DNA of 64,000 nucleotides, taken from the NCBI RefSeq assembly GCF_000006565.2, contig NC_031472.1, forward strand, positions 1,606,227-1,670,226. Reading direction: 5' to 3'. Origin of the DNA: Toxoplasma gondii ME49. Lineage: Eukaryota; Apicomplexa; Conoidasida; Eucoccidiorida; Sarcocystidae. The position numbers and the translations under genes were made by a program. A model generated the notes under the pieces. It was not told the origin of the DNA, searched no databases, and was given only the letters and a program-made list of their open reading frames with translations. Of this stretch, positions 34,926 through 47,000 are shown piece after piece. Each line of letters starts with the position of its first letter. Positions within the stretch are counted from its first letter, which is position 1.

Positions 34926-37900
34926 GGCACATGAACCTGTATATATGTAATTGTGCATTTATGTATCTATGGTGGAGAGGTCGAGTGACGCGCCCATCGG
35001 CGCAAAAGTTGTGTTTCAACGTTTACGTTTTCTTCCACGGTGTCCACTTGCGGCCACAAACGATGTCGGCGCGTGCCTCCCATTGCCTCGGTGTTTCCGG
35101 CGTCCATATTTTAAATGTATACACACTTTGGATTACCATATCTATCTATCTATGTATATATATAAATATATATATATATATGTATTGTTCCTCTACACAT
35201 TATGCATATATGTAAATATTTATACGTCTATATATACATGTTGTGCTTTTATATATAGTGTGATTGTTGTATGCTCAAGCGTATGTTTAGATCTCCATAT
35301 GCACGCATATGCACCACGCTTATTTATATTCATAAACATATAAAAATAAATAAATATATATATATATATATATATATGCAATATGTGTGTGAATGCATCT
35401 GAAGGTGCAGGCATGTGTCTGTTGGACTTTGAACGCTTCGTTGTTTTTTGCAGACCTTGCAGAAGCGCGGAGAGGCTTCTCAAGTGTCTGGGGAGAAGGG
35501 AGAGTATCCGAACCAGTTGCTTTCTGCCTTGACGTCGCTTTCTGGAGTGGGCGACGAGGGGGCAGCGGCCGGCGGTGCAGGACCGTGGAGATGCGCTGCA
35601 TGCGGAAAAGTCTGTCTCTACTCCTACTACGTCTTGCGTCCTGGCGGATCACGTGGTGAGAGGAGCGGCTGACAAAAGAAAAAGGGGAGCTGCTTCCCCC
35701 CGTAGCTCTCTAGGTTGAGATGAGAAAGAAGGAAGAAGGAAGAAGAAGCAGAGAAGAAAGGTTGGAGGCCAGGAACGTGAGTGAGAGAAGGAAGAGCGGC
35801 TCGAAGAAGAACGATTGAAAGACGAAAGATTTCTTCTCCCTCTTCTTTTCAAGTTGTCTTTCGTTTTTATATGCTCTTCTCACGACTGGCGCCACAGAAT
35901 GCGTTTGCAGTTGAACTTCGCGCAGCGTGTGTCTCCTTTGCTTTTTCCTGTTTTTTTTTTCATTTTTCTGTGTTTTTTCCTTTTTTTTTCATTTTTCTGT
36001 GTTTTTTCCTTTTTTTTCATTTTTCTGTGTTTCTTCCTTTTTTTTCAGGCGTCTCCCTGGGTGTCCTGGACAAGTGCGTCTGGTGCCTCAAGTGCTTCGC
36101 CGATGGTCGCTACCCTCCGGTCCTGACCGAGCGTCAATTCCTGAAAGTAAAAACGCCGAATGTCTGCTTCTCTGTCTCGCCTTCCCCTTTGCGGGGGTTC
36201 CGCGCTTCGTCCTCTTCCAAGCACAGAGGGAAAGAGAGGGAGGGGAAGAGAGGGAGGTCGCTCGCCTTCAGAGCTTCGAGGCGCTCCAGCCTGCTTGCGC
36301 CCGCGAGCGCAAAAACAGTCTTCGTTCAGCGGACGCTCTTGTTGGTCGCGTTGGTACTGGGGAAGACGACTTCCGAACCATCAGTAGAGATTGGTGTAAA
36401 GAAGTTGCCGCATCCTCCGTGCAAAGCCGGAGCTCTTTGTCTCTGAGTTTCGCGTCTTTCTTCTCGTTGCCTGCCCTCTTGAGTCGGTGGAACTGGTGGG
36501 CGCATGCACAGGCGTCTCGCCGCAGCTCCGCCATCGGTGTCTGCGGCGGTGCGAGGCTGGGGATGTTTCTCTTCTTTCTTGCGTTTTTCGAGCGACCTCA
36601 GTCGCTCTTCCACCTCGTTCTCGCAGTTGCGAACCTCTCTTCTCGGTTCGCGCAACAACGGCCTGTCGAGCTTTGTTTCCTTGCTTCTTCTCTCCTTCTC
36701 AGGTCAGTCTGCCGCTGATGGGCAGCGACGGCAGTGACGGCAAGTGGACGTTGGAGGAGACGGAGCGTCTGATCGGTAGGCGACGCAATGGCAACGCAAT
36801 GGCGACGCAGTGGCGACGCATGCAGTTGCTGGAAACGCGTTTCGAGACCCGACAACTCGACGGCTTTTGTGTGTCGCCTCGCGAACGTCTCGCCTGAGGA
36901 AAGAGGCTCCACATCTGTTCGTGGCGAGAGAGAGAAAAACAGTGAAATGTCTTGCATGAGCCGCAGTCTTGGAGACGCGCGGGCCAGGGTGCCATCTTCT
37001 TCTCTCTCCTCTGCGAGTCGTTTTCTCCTCTGACTCCTCTGCTCGTACGTTCCTCTCTCCTGCTGCTTGTGCGTCGTCGCGCGCGGTGACGGTCCGCTCA
37101 TCTCCCCGTCTGTCCTTTGCCCCTGTCGTTCACCGTTTCGCCTAAAGAGAGCGTCGACAGCGCGCTGCCCGGGATTCCTGGGTCGATGTCGAGAGGGCGT
37201 CGAGCTTTCCTGTCGCGCCGCCTTTCCGTCTGCTTCGCGCCTGCGTCCTCGGGGCAAAATCGGTCCCGTTTCCTTCGTGAATCCTCATTTTCCTTTCTGT
37301 TCAGAGGGCATCGAGAGGCACTTGAACGACTGGAACGAGGTGGCGGCGTTCGTCGGAGGCGGCCGGACTGCGCAGATGTGCGTGGAGCGATTCATCCAGC
37401 TGCCGATTCAAGAGCCGTTGTTGCCTCCTCGGTGAGTTTTGGTTCCACCTTGCCACTGCGACGCTTCAGTCTTCTTGCTTCCGCCGCCGTTCACCGCTCC
37501 AGGTTTCCGGACAAGACACACATCGTCGTCTCTGGCTCGTCTGTGGCGTTCACGCCTCTCTCGTTCGCCTGCCCCGCTCTCGTCTGTTTCTCCTTCTTTC
37601 TCGTCGCGTTCTTTCTCGTCTTCCGTATCGTATTCGCTCTTCTGCATCTCTTCTTTCTGCTGCTCTGCGTCCTTTGCCTTCGCGTTTCCCTCCTGCCGCG
37701 TTTCCTGCCTGCCGCGTTTCCTGCTCACTCGGCGTTCTCCCTCTTTGCGCGATGTCTCAGCGGCGGCGGAGCGGACGCAGGGCCGTTCCGCCACTTCAAG
37801 AATCCTCTGCTGTCTCTCCTCGCCTTCCTCGCCTCCTCGGTGCATCCCTCCGTCGCCGCGGCAGCCGCGCGCGCCGCCCTCAAGGCGACGGTCGACCTCC

Positions 37901-38763
37901 TCGGCGACGAGGAGACACCGGCGCGAGGCGAGAGAGAGGCGGCGCCGGAGCAGAGAGAGACGCCAGCGGAGAGAGAGGCGGCGCCGGAGGCCAGCGGCAA
38001 GAGACGCGAGAACGGCGAGAAGACGCCGCGAGTGACAGGAACGAAGAACGAGGCGGAGAGTGCTCAGGAGAAGACGGGGAAAGAGGAGAGGAGAGAGGGG
38101 GAGAAAGACGAAGACAGGGAGAAGAGAGAGAGGAGGCCTTGGTTGGCAAATTCAGAGAACCGAGGCTTGATCGGCGACTGCGATTTGCAGGTGGCTTGTG
38201 CGACGGCGGTCGCTGCAGGCGCCGCAGCGGCGCGGGAACTGGCGAAAGTTGAGGAGAAAGAAGTCAAAGAAATCATGAGTGAAGTTGTGAAGCTCCAACT
38301 CGAGAAACTCGAACTTCGCATGAACAAAATGCAAGTTCTTCAAACCAGAATCGCGCAAAGCAAGGCTGCAATGGTACGCCCGCTCTCTCACGGTGGTATC
38401 CTCTGTCGCGGTTCGTCTCTCCTCTCTGCCTCCACCACCTCGCGTTCCCTGCTGTTTTCCTCGATTTGTTCGTCCTCGCTTCTCTTCTCTCTTCTCGCTC
38501 TTCTCGCTCTTTTCGCTCTTCTCACTCTTCTCGCTCTTTTCGCTCTTCTCGTCGGTGCTTTTTGTCTCCGAAGGCGAGCCTGTGTTCCGGCCAAGCGAGG
38601 GAAGCCGAGACCGCCGCTGTGTGGCCAGCACAGAAAAGCTGTGACGGTTTGTTCTCTTTGATTGTTGCAGGAAACGAAGTTCTCCCAGTTGCTGAACGAG
38701 CACAGAGACCTCGCGGCGGAGTTAGTCAAGACGAAGGAAGCTGCGCTGACGGCGCTGCCTTGA
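31388..38763 (+). CDS. SWI3: SWI3/BAF155-type chromatin-remodelling subunit (SWIRM-ZZ-SANT)
   Basis: This is a scaffold subunit of SWI/SNF-type remodelling complexes and acts in the nucleus. The 11-exon model is 31388-31902, 32333-32570, 33115-33241, 34177-34299, 34469-34602, 35454-35655, 36049-36146, 36703-36775, 37305-37431, 37761-38373 and 38671-38763. All introns are GT-AG, all phases agree, and the total is 2343 nt (780 residues). Domains: a disordered N-terminus to about 172; SWIRM about 260-370 (CTFWFDE; LSFSECRRVI; FLDYWGVINF); ZZ finger about 426-470 (C426, C429, C433, then C456, C459, C462 and GRYPP); SANT about 490-546 (KWTLEETERLI; WNEVAAFVGGGRTAQMC); an acidic/basic linker; and a C-terminal helix about 700-780 that should dimerise. 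The order SWIRM-ZZ-SANT resembles plant SWI3D and yeast Rsc8; human SMARCC lacks the ZZ. The gene symbol is the homologue name. Confidence 0.95.
31944..32009. repeat. 21-bp tandem repeat in SWI3 intron 1
   Basis: Three copies of a 21-bp unit, gaagaaggaaagcagatgag plus g, lie just after the first exon of the SWI3 gene. The third copy has three changes. They are purine-rich on the transcribed sense strand, unlike the pyrimidine-rich repeats near acceptors. Confidence 0.75.
35950..36048 (+). repeat. Tandem pyrimidine repeat forming a splice acceptor tract
   Basis: Three to four copies of a 29-30 bp unit (poly-T, catttttctgtgttttttcc) run directly into the acceptor of SWI3 exon 7 at 36049. The repeat itself supplies the polypyrimidine tract and probably several branch-point options. 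Confidence 0.8.
38470..38556 (+). repeat. Pyrimidine 9-mer repeat in last SWI3 intron
   Basis: About nine imperfect copies of ctcttctcg / ctcttttcg lie in the intron between SWI3 exons 10 and 11. They produce spurious open frames on both strands and no recognisable product. Confidence 0.75.
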
Positions 38764-39927
38764 TTTCCTCGGCTCTGCTTGCGACAGAACTCACAGACGT
38801 CGAACGCGGTTCTCGCGCCTCGACAAGGAGTTCTGCTCCGTGAGCGCCGACCTATCCCTTGAAAGGAAGAGGACCGATGCGGAGTTTTTCCCTGCGCGAG
38901 CGAAAGGAGAGACGAGGAAAACGCGCGAGAACAGAGTGAATCTCGACGTCGGCGACAAGCAAGAGAGCACATGCGAGAGAGAAAGTGACAACCTACGAGA
39001 AAGCTATGCGCGAGAAAGGAGAGGGCGTTCAACGCTGCTCGCCAGTCCTGGGCCTGCCCTGGGGATTTGTGTCTCACAGGGAACATACGAGAAACTCTTG
39101 TCTCTTCTTTCTTCTTGGTTTTGCTGTTCGCTGCTTCGTGATGTCTCCATTCCTCGGGGAGGCTCCCCGACAGGTACGGCGCAGGTGTGGAGAGACGCAA
39201 GGCGACCAGCGAGTCTCTCGGATTCTTTTTCTTTTCCCCGCCAGCACTCTTCCCTTCCTACCAGTCTTCTTTTCTGTTCTCTTCTTTCTGCGATGCATGA
39301 TTTCTCTCGAGTCTTCTTTTTTGCGAGTCTTCTGCCCCTTCCCCCCCCCCCTCTCGCTCGAACGCGGAGACAGGGGGAAGCCAGGAATCTCTGTCGCTCT
39401 TTCCACTTGTGCTTTTTGTGCGACTCGGATTCTCCTTTCTGAAACGCTGTCGTCCCGAGTCTTCTCGTCGTCGACGCAAATCGCCTTCACTCGGAAATGT
39501 CGGCGCTTCGTCTCGAGGCCCAGCTGGGCGTTGACGACTCGTTATCGTGCATGCAATGCGCCGTATGTGGCGAGAACAAAACTTCTTTTTCGCGAACTCA
39601 AACTCACACCGCCTCCACTGTGTCTGCGCGAAACTCGCCGACCAGTCCAGAGAGAACTTGTGAGAGTGAGCGTTCTCTCGTGTCTCCAACTCCTCTTCGT
39701 TCTCGTCCTTTCTCGCACCCATTCCCGCTCTCTCCTCACTCCCGACCTTCGCTCGCAGATCGATCTGTTCACGCACAGTCTCCTGAACAGGCACGCTTGG
39801 AGACTTACAGATCTACACCCATATGCGAACCTACACCACTCCTTGCCGGCGTAACTGTATCTACGCGTCTTTTTACCTGTATACAAATATGTCGGCCTGC
39901 AGACCTACGCATACACATACTTCCCTA

Positions 39928-39958
<31 letters not shown>

Positions 39959-40920
39959 CTAAATGTATATATGCTTAGTATATACATGTATGTAGGAAAA
40001 CAGATACATTTCAGGGTAGGGATATACACTTGCGTACAGAGAAGTTCGCTTACAAATGCACAAAGCAGTGTGAATGCAGATCAACTGTTTTCTAGGGTGT
40101 TGTGTCTTCGCATTCAAACATGAATGCTGGCGGATACGGATCATCACCTTTTTGCAGGTTTTGATCTCCAAGTCTACGCATGTGTGTGGAAGAAAGGGTA
40201 CATGCATGCATTTTCTAGCGGCGGTCAAATGCGCCTCTCCACATTTTTAACGGAAGCGTTTCTATGCCATTACAGGCGCATGTGCATCTCCGAATGCTTT
40301 CACTTTTTTCGAGCTCCAAGCTCTCCTGTGTCTTTCGTAGCCACCATGTCGAAGGCATCGAGGCTTGCACCATCGATCTGTTAAATCGACTTCGGATCGT
40401 CTTCCGTAGAAGGTGAGCTGTGCTCTGCAGCGTCCCTGCAGTCGTTGCGATTCTTCGGGGTCTCAGAGGAGAAACGCATGCATGCAGAGACGGAGGAAAC
40501 GGAACGCGGAGCTGTCTCTCTTTGTCAGAAAGCGAACACTGCACAAGCCGAGGCGCGCGCGGCTGTCGGAGGCGCATCTGCGCTTGAGACAATCGAAACC
40601 GCGCATGCAGAGAGTTGCGACATGCTTGGAGAAGCGCCTGCGCAGAGCGCGGCTGCTGCTAAGAGAAGGCGATAGACGGACGGAGAGAGAAGGGCAGGGT
40701 GAGAGACACAGAAGGAAAGAAAGGGCAAGGGAGAGCGAGAGACAGAGACACAAGAGAGATGGGTGAAGAGAGACAGCGAGGTAGAGAGGTAGAAGGAAGG
40801 AGACAGAGACACAGACACAGACAGAGACAGAGAAGAAGGATATAATATGGAGAGGGCATGGGGAAGAACGGGCGTCGAGAAAAGCGCGAAACGGTGAAAG
40901 GAGAGAAAACGAAAACAAGA
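38764..40920. other. Convergent 3' spacer
   Basis: The SWI3 gene (plus) and the 1058-residue gene (minus) converge here, so this interval should hold both 3' untranslated regions. I see a (TA)n tract at about 39930-39960, several GCATGC words, and a purine-rich run at about 40680-40920 that is pyrimidine-rich on the minus strand. No gene is supported. Confidence 0.6.
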
Positions 40921-43900
40921 CTATCCCGAGTGTAACCACGCAAAAGATTCTTCGACATCTCGCCATCTCGCGAGTTCGGCTGCGCGTTGCCTTCTTTCGA
41001 AAGACCTGATGAAATCATCAAAGAGCGTTCCAGCGCAGGGACGCTCTCTTTCTCTTCCGACACCCTCCGTCTCGCTTCCCCGATGTCTCTCGCCTCTTTC
41101 GGTGTCTCGTCTGTCTCCTCCCTCGCTCTCGCGTTTCCCCCTGCATGGATCGCTTCTTGCAACTTCTTCTCCGCCGGAATCTCCTTTCTTGCGAGCACTC
41201 GCTTCCGTCTCTCTGTCTCGTTTCTCGCCGGCAGTCTCTGCTGTCTCTTCGTTGGCGGCGCCAGCGCCTGGGACTCGAGCGCTCCCGCGCGCCGCAAGCC
41301 GGCCGACGCCAGGCGCTGCGTGTAATGACGGAAAAGAAGGCGAAGACGACAGCGAAGACGGCGGTGAAGAAGGGAGAGAAGCAAAGAGAGGAGAGTCCGG
41401 TACGGCGGAAGAGAAAGGCTGTTTCACAGGTCCAGTCGCAGGCGAGTTTTTCTCGAAGGAGGGAGACGGGGCGTCGGAAGAGTCGATGCGGTCGGACTCG
41501 AGCTCGCCAGAGAGAACCGTCGAGGCAGATGAAACAACGCGAGGAACGTTAATAAGAGACTCCGTCGGCTTAACGAGAGAACTCGAACATTTTCCAGAAT
41601 CGACTGCGACAGTCGACGTCGCCGCCCCCCACGAGCATCCATTGGCCTCGCTCGATAGCGGCGGAAGAGCAGGGAGAAACGAGGAAGAAAGCAACGTTGA
41701 CGGGAGAGGAGAGGAAGGCAGAGAAGAACCAGAACACACAGAAGGAAGCGGAGAAGAAGGAATTGAAGAAGCGAGAGAAGAAGCTGAAGGAAGCGGAGAA
41801 GAAGGCGCTGAAGACGCGAGAGAAGAAGTGGAGGGTGCAGACGACAAGGACGCACAGAGCGCGTTGTCTCTCGCGTCGACAGACCCAAGAGCCGCTTGTT
41901 CTCCTTCTCGCCTCGGCGTCGCAAAGGAAACCTCGGCGTCTGTATAGTTGCCGCCTCGACAGTCGCGGTGGACTGGAGCAGCACCCTTGGAGAAAGAAAG
42001 CGAAGTCCCCGCGAGGCTTTCACGCATGTATCTCGCGTCTCCTCGCTCAGAGCGGCGCTGTGCGGCCTCGACTGCCTCCATGGACAGCTGCGGGAGAGGC
42101 ACAACCGCGAGACGCCTGCCGAGGCGCTCAAGCTGCTCCCTTCTCGTCGCCACCCGGAGCAGGAACTCGCAGAGCATGCGACGGTGGTGGGCGCCCGGCG
42201 CATGCAGCGACTGGAACGAAGAGGGAGACGCTCGAGAAAACAGAGTCCGCCTCTCTTTTGTCCGCCTCTCTGGGCAACTCTCGCACTCCAGGCGCTGGTC
42301 ACCCGACGCAGAGCGAGAAGAAGAAGCAGAAGGATCGCAGTCTGTGTCCAGGTGAGACGTCCGGGATTTGTCGGGGACGGAAGGTGAAGATTCGGACTCG
42401 CGGCTTCCAAGGAGAGCCCCCACGGCCTCGCCGTCGTCCGCGAAGGCCTCCAACGCCTCACTCGACTCGAAAACGCCTGAGACGATTTCCATGTCCTCGC
42501 GGAAAAGCGACGCGGACGACGCTCCAACACTACAGCTGCTTCGCACCTCACCCTTAGACGCCGCTGGGGGTTCGGTCTCTCTGTCGTCTTCTCTTTCTTG
42601 TTCGCTCTCTTGGTCTCTCTCTTCTCTCTCTTCTCTCTCTTGGTCTCCCTCTTCTCGCGTATGCGTCTGCGCATGCACTTGCCGCGGCTTGTTTGACTCC
42701 CGGCATGCAGCCGTAGGCGTCTGTCCAAGCGCCGCCAACTGGCGCCTGAGCAGCTCATCCGCGAGCCGCCTCTCGAACGCAGCTTCGTCAATCACCGTGA
42801 TGACTCCCGAGACTCCATACCCTCCACTCGCGTCCACACTCAGGATGCGGAGTCTCTTTCTGCCTCGCAAACCTTCTCCTTCTTCTCCTTCTTCTCCTTC
42901 TTCTCCCTCTTCTCCGTCTCCTTCTTCTCCCCAGGAGGATGGACGGCCGAACGAGCCGCGCCTCCAGCGTCGCGTGACGGCTTCCTCTGCGGTGTCGCCG
43001 CTCGCGCGGGAGTCTGCAAGGAGCTCAGCGTCGCCAGAGGCGCCGTCTGGACCGCATGCGCAGGCGAGAGAGACAGCGGGACCTGAGGAGCGAGAGAGGG
43101 AGCTCACGACAGCTCGAGGCGCGTCGTCACCCTCGAAAGGAAGCGAAAGAGTCGGCGACATCCGCCGAGAAGCTCCGCAACGCGCACAGGCCGAAAACCA
43201 GCCTGCGACACAGGCGGCAGGCAGCGCCGGTGCGTTCGACCCGTCGCGCCGGTACTCGCACCACGCTCCGGTGTACGTACAGTCAGAGTCTTCGACTGCG
43301 GCTGCGTAGCCTGGAGTCCACCGGCGTGGACTCCTTGCGAGCTTCTCCGGGGGGACTTCGTTTTGCCCAGGAAAGAGCGGACTCCGTTCCTTCAGACTCC
43401 TCGCTGGGCCGCAGCCTCGCGGCTGGTGGACCTTCGAAGCCGTCCAGCCTCTTGGCACTTCCTCCGCGAACAGAGACGAGGAAAGCGAGGAGGAAACAGA
43501 CGAAGAAGAAGACGAAGATGCCGAGACAGACGCGTCTGTGTGGAGGCTCTCGGCGGGTGTGGGCATGCGTTCGTCGCGTTTTCCACCCAGTTCGAAAGAA
43601 GCGTCTGTCGACTTCGACGCATCTCCCCTCCGTCTCTCACGCAAACGGGTCTTCTGATCTTCAGACGCGTCTTCCTCCCCGTCTGAAAAGAACGCTCCTT
43701 CCCTCGTTTCCTCTCCAGAGGCCTCATTCGCGTCTGGAAGCTCCCGACCGCGGCTGCAGCCTCTGGGGTGCGCCCTCGTGAAAACGTTGCGGCGCGCAAG
43801 AGCGGCCAAGCGCGAAGCTCTTCTCGGCGAAAGCGGACGCCTAATGCGCTTCTTCGCGAGACCTGGAGAGACACTGGAGCTCGGCGACCCGCGCGGATCT

Positions 43901-44097
43901 GTACGCGCCTCAGAGAGTCTTCGCAGAGGCCCTCTCTTCTCTTCTCTCTCCGTTCCGCCGACTCGCCTGCCTCGTTTGCACAACAGTCGCGAGGCATGAG
44001 CCTGTCCGCGCGCGTCGCGACGCGCGACAGGAACTTGCGCAGCAGAGGCTCGCGGCTGCGCGCGCTTCGTCGAGGTCTTCGCCTTCACGCGAGCCAT
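40921..44097 (-). CDS. Hypothetical low-complexity protein, 1058 residues, single exon
   Basis: One uninterrupted frame starts at an ATG with good context (agcATGG) and ends in TAG. A stop lies about 100 bp upstream in frame, so there is no earlier in-frame start without splicing. The N-terminus is strongly basic (MARVKAKTSTKR). A Ser tract lies near residues 196-216, a Glu/Gly repeat (GEEGEEGEEGEEGEG) near 390-413, Glu/Arg-rich sequence follows, and Ser/Pro repeats of the form SSPLPS lie near 745-800. The C-terminus is charged and ends in ESFAWLHSG. Short ordered-looking stretches occur near 290-310 (four Cys) and 660-720 (LLRVATRREQLERLGRRL). I recognise no domain. Composition and the basic start suggest a nuclear protein (inference). 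Upstream exons joining by splicing cannot be excluded. Confidence 0.75.
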   Translation of the reverse strand: MARVKAKTSTKRAQPRASAAQVPVARRDARGQAHASRLLCKRGRRVGGTEREEKRGPLRRLSEARTDPRGSPSSSVSPGLAKKRIRRPLSPRRASRLAALARRNVFTRAHPRGCSRGRELPDANEASGEETREGAFFSDGEEDASEDQKTRLRERRRGDASKSTDASFELGGKRDERMPTPAESLHTDASVSASSSSSSSVSSSLSSSLFAEEVPRGWTASKVHQPRGCGPARSLKERSPLFPGQNEVPPEKLARSPRRWTPGYAAAVEDSDCTYTGAWCEYRRDGSNAPALPAACVAGWFSACARCGASRRMSPTLSLPFEGDDAPRAVVSSLSRSSGPAVSLACACGPDGASGDAELLADSRASGDTAEEAVTRRWRRGSFGRPSSWGEEGDGEEGEEGEEGEEGEGLRGRKRLRILSVDASGGYGVSGVITVIDEAAFERRLADELLRRQLAALGQTPTAACRESNKPRQVHAQTHTREEGDQEREEREERDQESEQEREDDRETEPPAASKGEVRSSCSVGASSASLFREDMEIVSGVFESSEALEAFADDGEAVGALLGSRESESSPSVPDKSRTSHLDTDCDPSASSSRSASGDQRLECESCPERRTKERRTLFSRASPSSFQSLHAPGAHHRRMLCEFLLRVATRREQLERLGRRLAVVPLPQLSMEAVEAAQRRSERGDARYMRESLAGTSLSFSKGAAPVHRDCRGGNYTDAEVSFATPRREGEQAALGSVDARDNALCASLSSAPSTSSLASSAPSSPLPSASSLASSIPSSPLPSVCSGSSLPSSPLPSTLLSSSFLPALPPLSSEANGCSWGAATSTVAVDSGKCSSSLVKPTESLINVPRVVSSASTVLSGELESDRIDSSDAPSPSFEKNSPATGPVKQPFSSAVPDSPLFASLPSSPPSSLSSSPSFPSLHAAPGVGRLAARGSARVPGAGAANEETAETAGEKRDRETEASARKKGDSGGEEVARSDPCRGKRESEGGDRRDTERGERHRGSETEGVGRERERPCAGTLFDDFIRSFERRQRAAELARWRDVEESFAWLHSG
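42855..42926 (-). repeat. GAAGGAGAA-type repeat coding for Glu/Gly tract
   Basis: A 9-bp repeat (ttcttctcc on the plus strand) of about seven copies encodes the acidic Glu-Glu-Gly tract inside the 1058-residue protein. It is in frame and probably varies in length between strains, as tracts of this kind often do (inference). Confidence 0.8.
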
Positions 44098-47000
44098 GCT
44101 GGGTCGGAACGTCTTCTCGAGACTCCGGCGCTTCGTCTCCAGACTGTGCGGCGCGTCCCTCTTGTCCTTCCTGTCTCCGTCCGCATGCAAGTGGCGCGGA
44201 TCGAACAGTCACGCCAGGATGGAGCAGCGGCTCCGCGGGAGTTTTCTTCTTGCGTCTGTCTGTTCTTTCGCGGAGAAAGGAGAGAAAAAGAAAGGTCGCT
44301 TCTCGTGTGAAAAGATGAGGAAGACCGGCAGACACACCGTCGGCGTGGAGGAGGACCGGAGAAACGAAGAGCTCGGATTCATGGCGGTGCCGAGGAAACG
44401 GCGGCGCCACAGTCCACGGATACAGATGCCTGCACACAGTTACACTTGCATCGTTGTACTCTTTTCTCCTTCCATACGCATAGACGAAGTATGCACAGCC
44501 ATGCTGAAATACAGATCAACATGAACCTGCAGACAAGACATCCAGAAAAACCACATACATATACTGACATTTAGCTACGCAGGAATACAGAGAGATCGTT
44601 GTACACAAACAAACATGTATATATATATATATATATATATAAAGTACATGTTTAGGCATGCATAGATGAATGCGGAGCTTCTTTGCGCGAGTCCGGGCAA
44701 GAATGGGGAATTCCGGTTTCCAGTCGCGTCCTCGCTGTCAAGAGGTTGGGTGGGGTCTTTGTTGGAGAAATCTTGAGAGTGGACGGAGGCGCAGATCTGG
44801 GGAGACCTGAGAGACTCGGTTGCGGGGATGCCGAGAGACTGGGTTGCAGGGATGCCGAGAGACGCACAGGGCGCTGGACGTCCTCTCTTGCTCAACACCG
44901 AGAGGAACAGACGCAAGACGCGACAAGAAAGGTGTGCGTCAAAAAAAACAGGCGAAACGAGAGCCTCAGTCTAGAAGGAGAGAACCGCGGCGCAGGTGAA
45001 GAAACGCGATGGAGCACCCGCGCCGGCTGGCGGCGAGAGAAAAAGTCGCATTTCTGCAGAGACATGAAAGCGAGAAGCGTTCCTGCAAGTCCTGGAGCGT
45101 TCGGGTGCAAGAAAGAATCTCCGAGGCGCAACGAAGACGCCGAAGATGCTTTTGCTCAAACATGCATATGCACAAAGAGGCAGTGGCCAGCGATCGCTGG
45201 GCGTGCGGTGTACATACACCCGAGCCGCTGAAAGCAGAACGCGGAGACTTCGAGTGAAAACTCGGTCCTCGGTTCCTTCGTCCGGCCGGGGAAGCCGGTG
45301 AATTCGTTCCTGAAGAGAACTGCGAAAATGAAAGCAATCAGTGGGGAACGGAGTTTCTCTCTCTCTCTCTCCGCGGAGACGAGAAAAACGCGTCCGCGCT
45401 GTGCGCCGGCTCAAGACACTGCAGTGCGACGGACCTCAGGGAAGGACTCCGGAGGTAAAGAAAGCAGAGACGAGAGTAGGAGAACTGGACAGAAAGATGC
45501 TCGATCCTGCAAAAAAATCGCCTGTTTCGTCCAGGAAGTACGCAGGTGAAGCCAGCAAGGATTGAGGTGCACAGGCAGAAGCAAGCGCACACACCGCGGC
45601 GCATCTATCGAAAAGGACGAGTGTGCAGACATGCGCAAAAACAATGCATGCACAGCTGAACTGCAATGGGTCATTTTCACGGATGAGAAAACGCGGTGTA
45701 GGGGAAAAGCTGCAGGCATGCGCGTCTTCATCAGACACAGAAAAACAGCTCTTGGACTGTGGGCGGCAGGATGACGACGAACGAAGGATGTCTCAGGATC
45801 TACGACGTTCACATTTAATACGTCTATGTCTGGGATGAGTGAGCTTGACAACTTTAGGTTCCACTTTTCTGCAAGAAGTTGGCTTTCCTCGTCTCGCATG
45901 AAAAACACAGTTGAAAGAAGGCGCGGGCAACGTCAAAAGGAACTCAGGTCGCAAACGGGCGCATGTCCACGCTGGCCACCGCAAATCTTCCGCGGGACTC
46001 GCGGAATGCAGTCTTCAGGGGTGCATGCACCCGAACGAACAAGGTTCTCACCTATATATATTTATATATATATATATATATATATATACATTCGTTTACA
46101 GATGTATGCATGCGTTTTTTATTTAAATTCGCCTATACGGATTCATATGCATTCAGAAATGATAAGCAAACATACATGCATGTATATAGGGATATATGTA
46201 TGAATACATATATACATATACATATATATATATATATATATAAATGGTTCGCTGATACACGGCCAGGAAAAGCAGCAAGTCGTGTTTCCAGCGAGCAGCG
46301 AGATTCGAAAAACATCTGAGTCAAGAGAGGAGGTCGTAGGTTTTGGTATTTGAAGAAGTCTTTCAAAAGCCGGTGTGTTGTGTGGTTTCCGCTGTCCCCC
46401 GAGAAAAGGCGTTTCTGTGGAGCTCGTCTCCCGGCAGGCGCGACTCACGCTCCAGAGTCAGCTGCGCAAATGCGCTTGTCACATTTATACTTGCCCACTG
46501 CCACCCTACATCTCTGCAAGTCTATAAGCATATAAGTGAATACAAAAATACATATCTACATATAAACATGCGTATGTATACATACATATATCTATATATA
46601 TATATATATATATAGATATATGTATGTATATATAGTTGTGTGTCTCTATGTCTGCATGTCTCCGTGTAAATACATTCATGTCTGGGTGTGGTGCGTCGAA
46701 ATATTTGAATGCCTGGCGAGCAGCCGCTGCCAAAGTACATGCGGCATATGTACTCCTTCTATGTGGATTTTTCGCAAGTGTACGCACTGTCTATCACTCC
46801 AGAAAAGGCGAATCGCGTGACGGCCAGTCGGGGACTGCAGTCCACCGGGCGCCTGTCTCTCGTCAACTCTTTGTAACCGAAGTTTTAGCGAGTCGCTTTT
46901 CCGCTGTCCACTTCTCTGGAACTCGACTCAGTCAGGACCGCAAAAGGTCCTGCTGCTTCTCTGCCTCTCTGTGGGGAGATTGAGTTCTGTCTCACAGAGA

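Noticed and set aside
37117..38661. Plus-strand frame of 514 residues read as one protein
   Set aside because: It runs through two introns of the SWI3 gene; splice sites at 37431/37761 and 38373/38671 keep the domain order and phase.
41009..43309. Plus-strand frames of 286-313 residues
   Set aside because: They are antisense shadows of the 1058-residue minus-strand gene, which is longer, starts with a good ATG and spans all of them.
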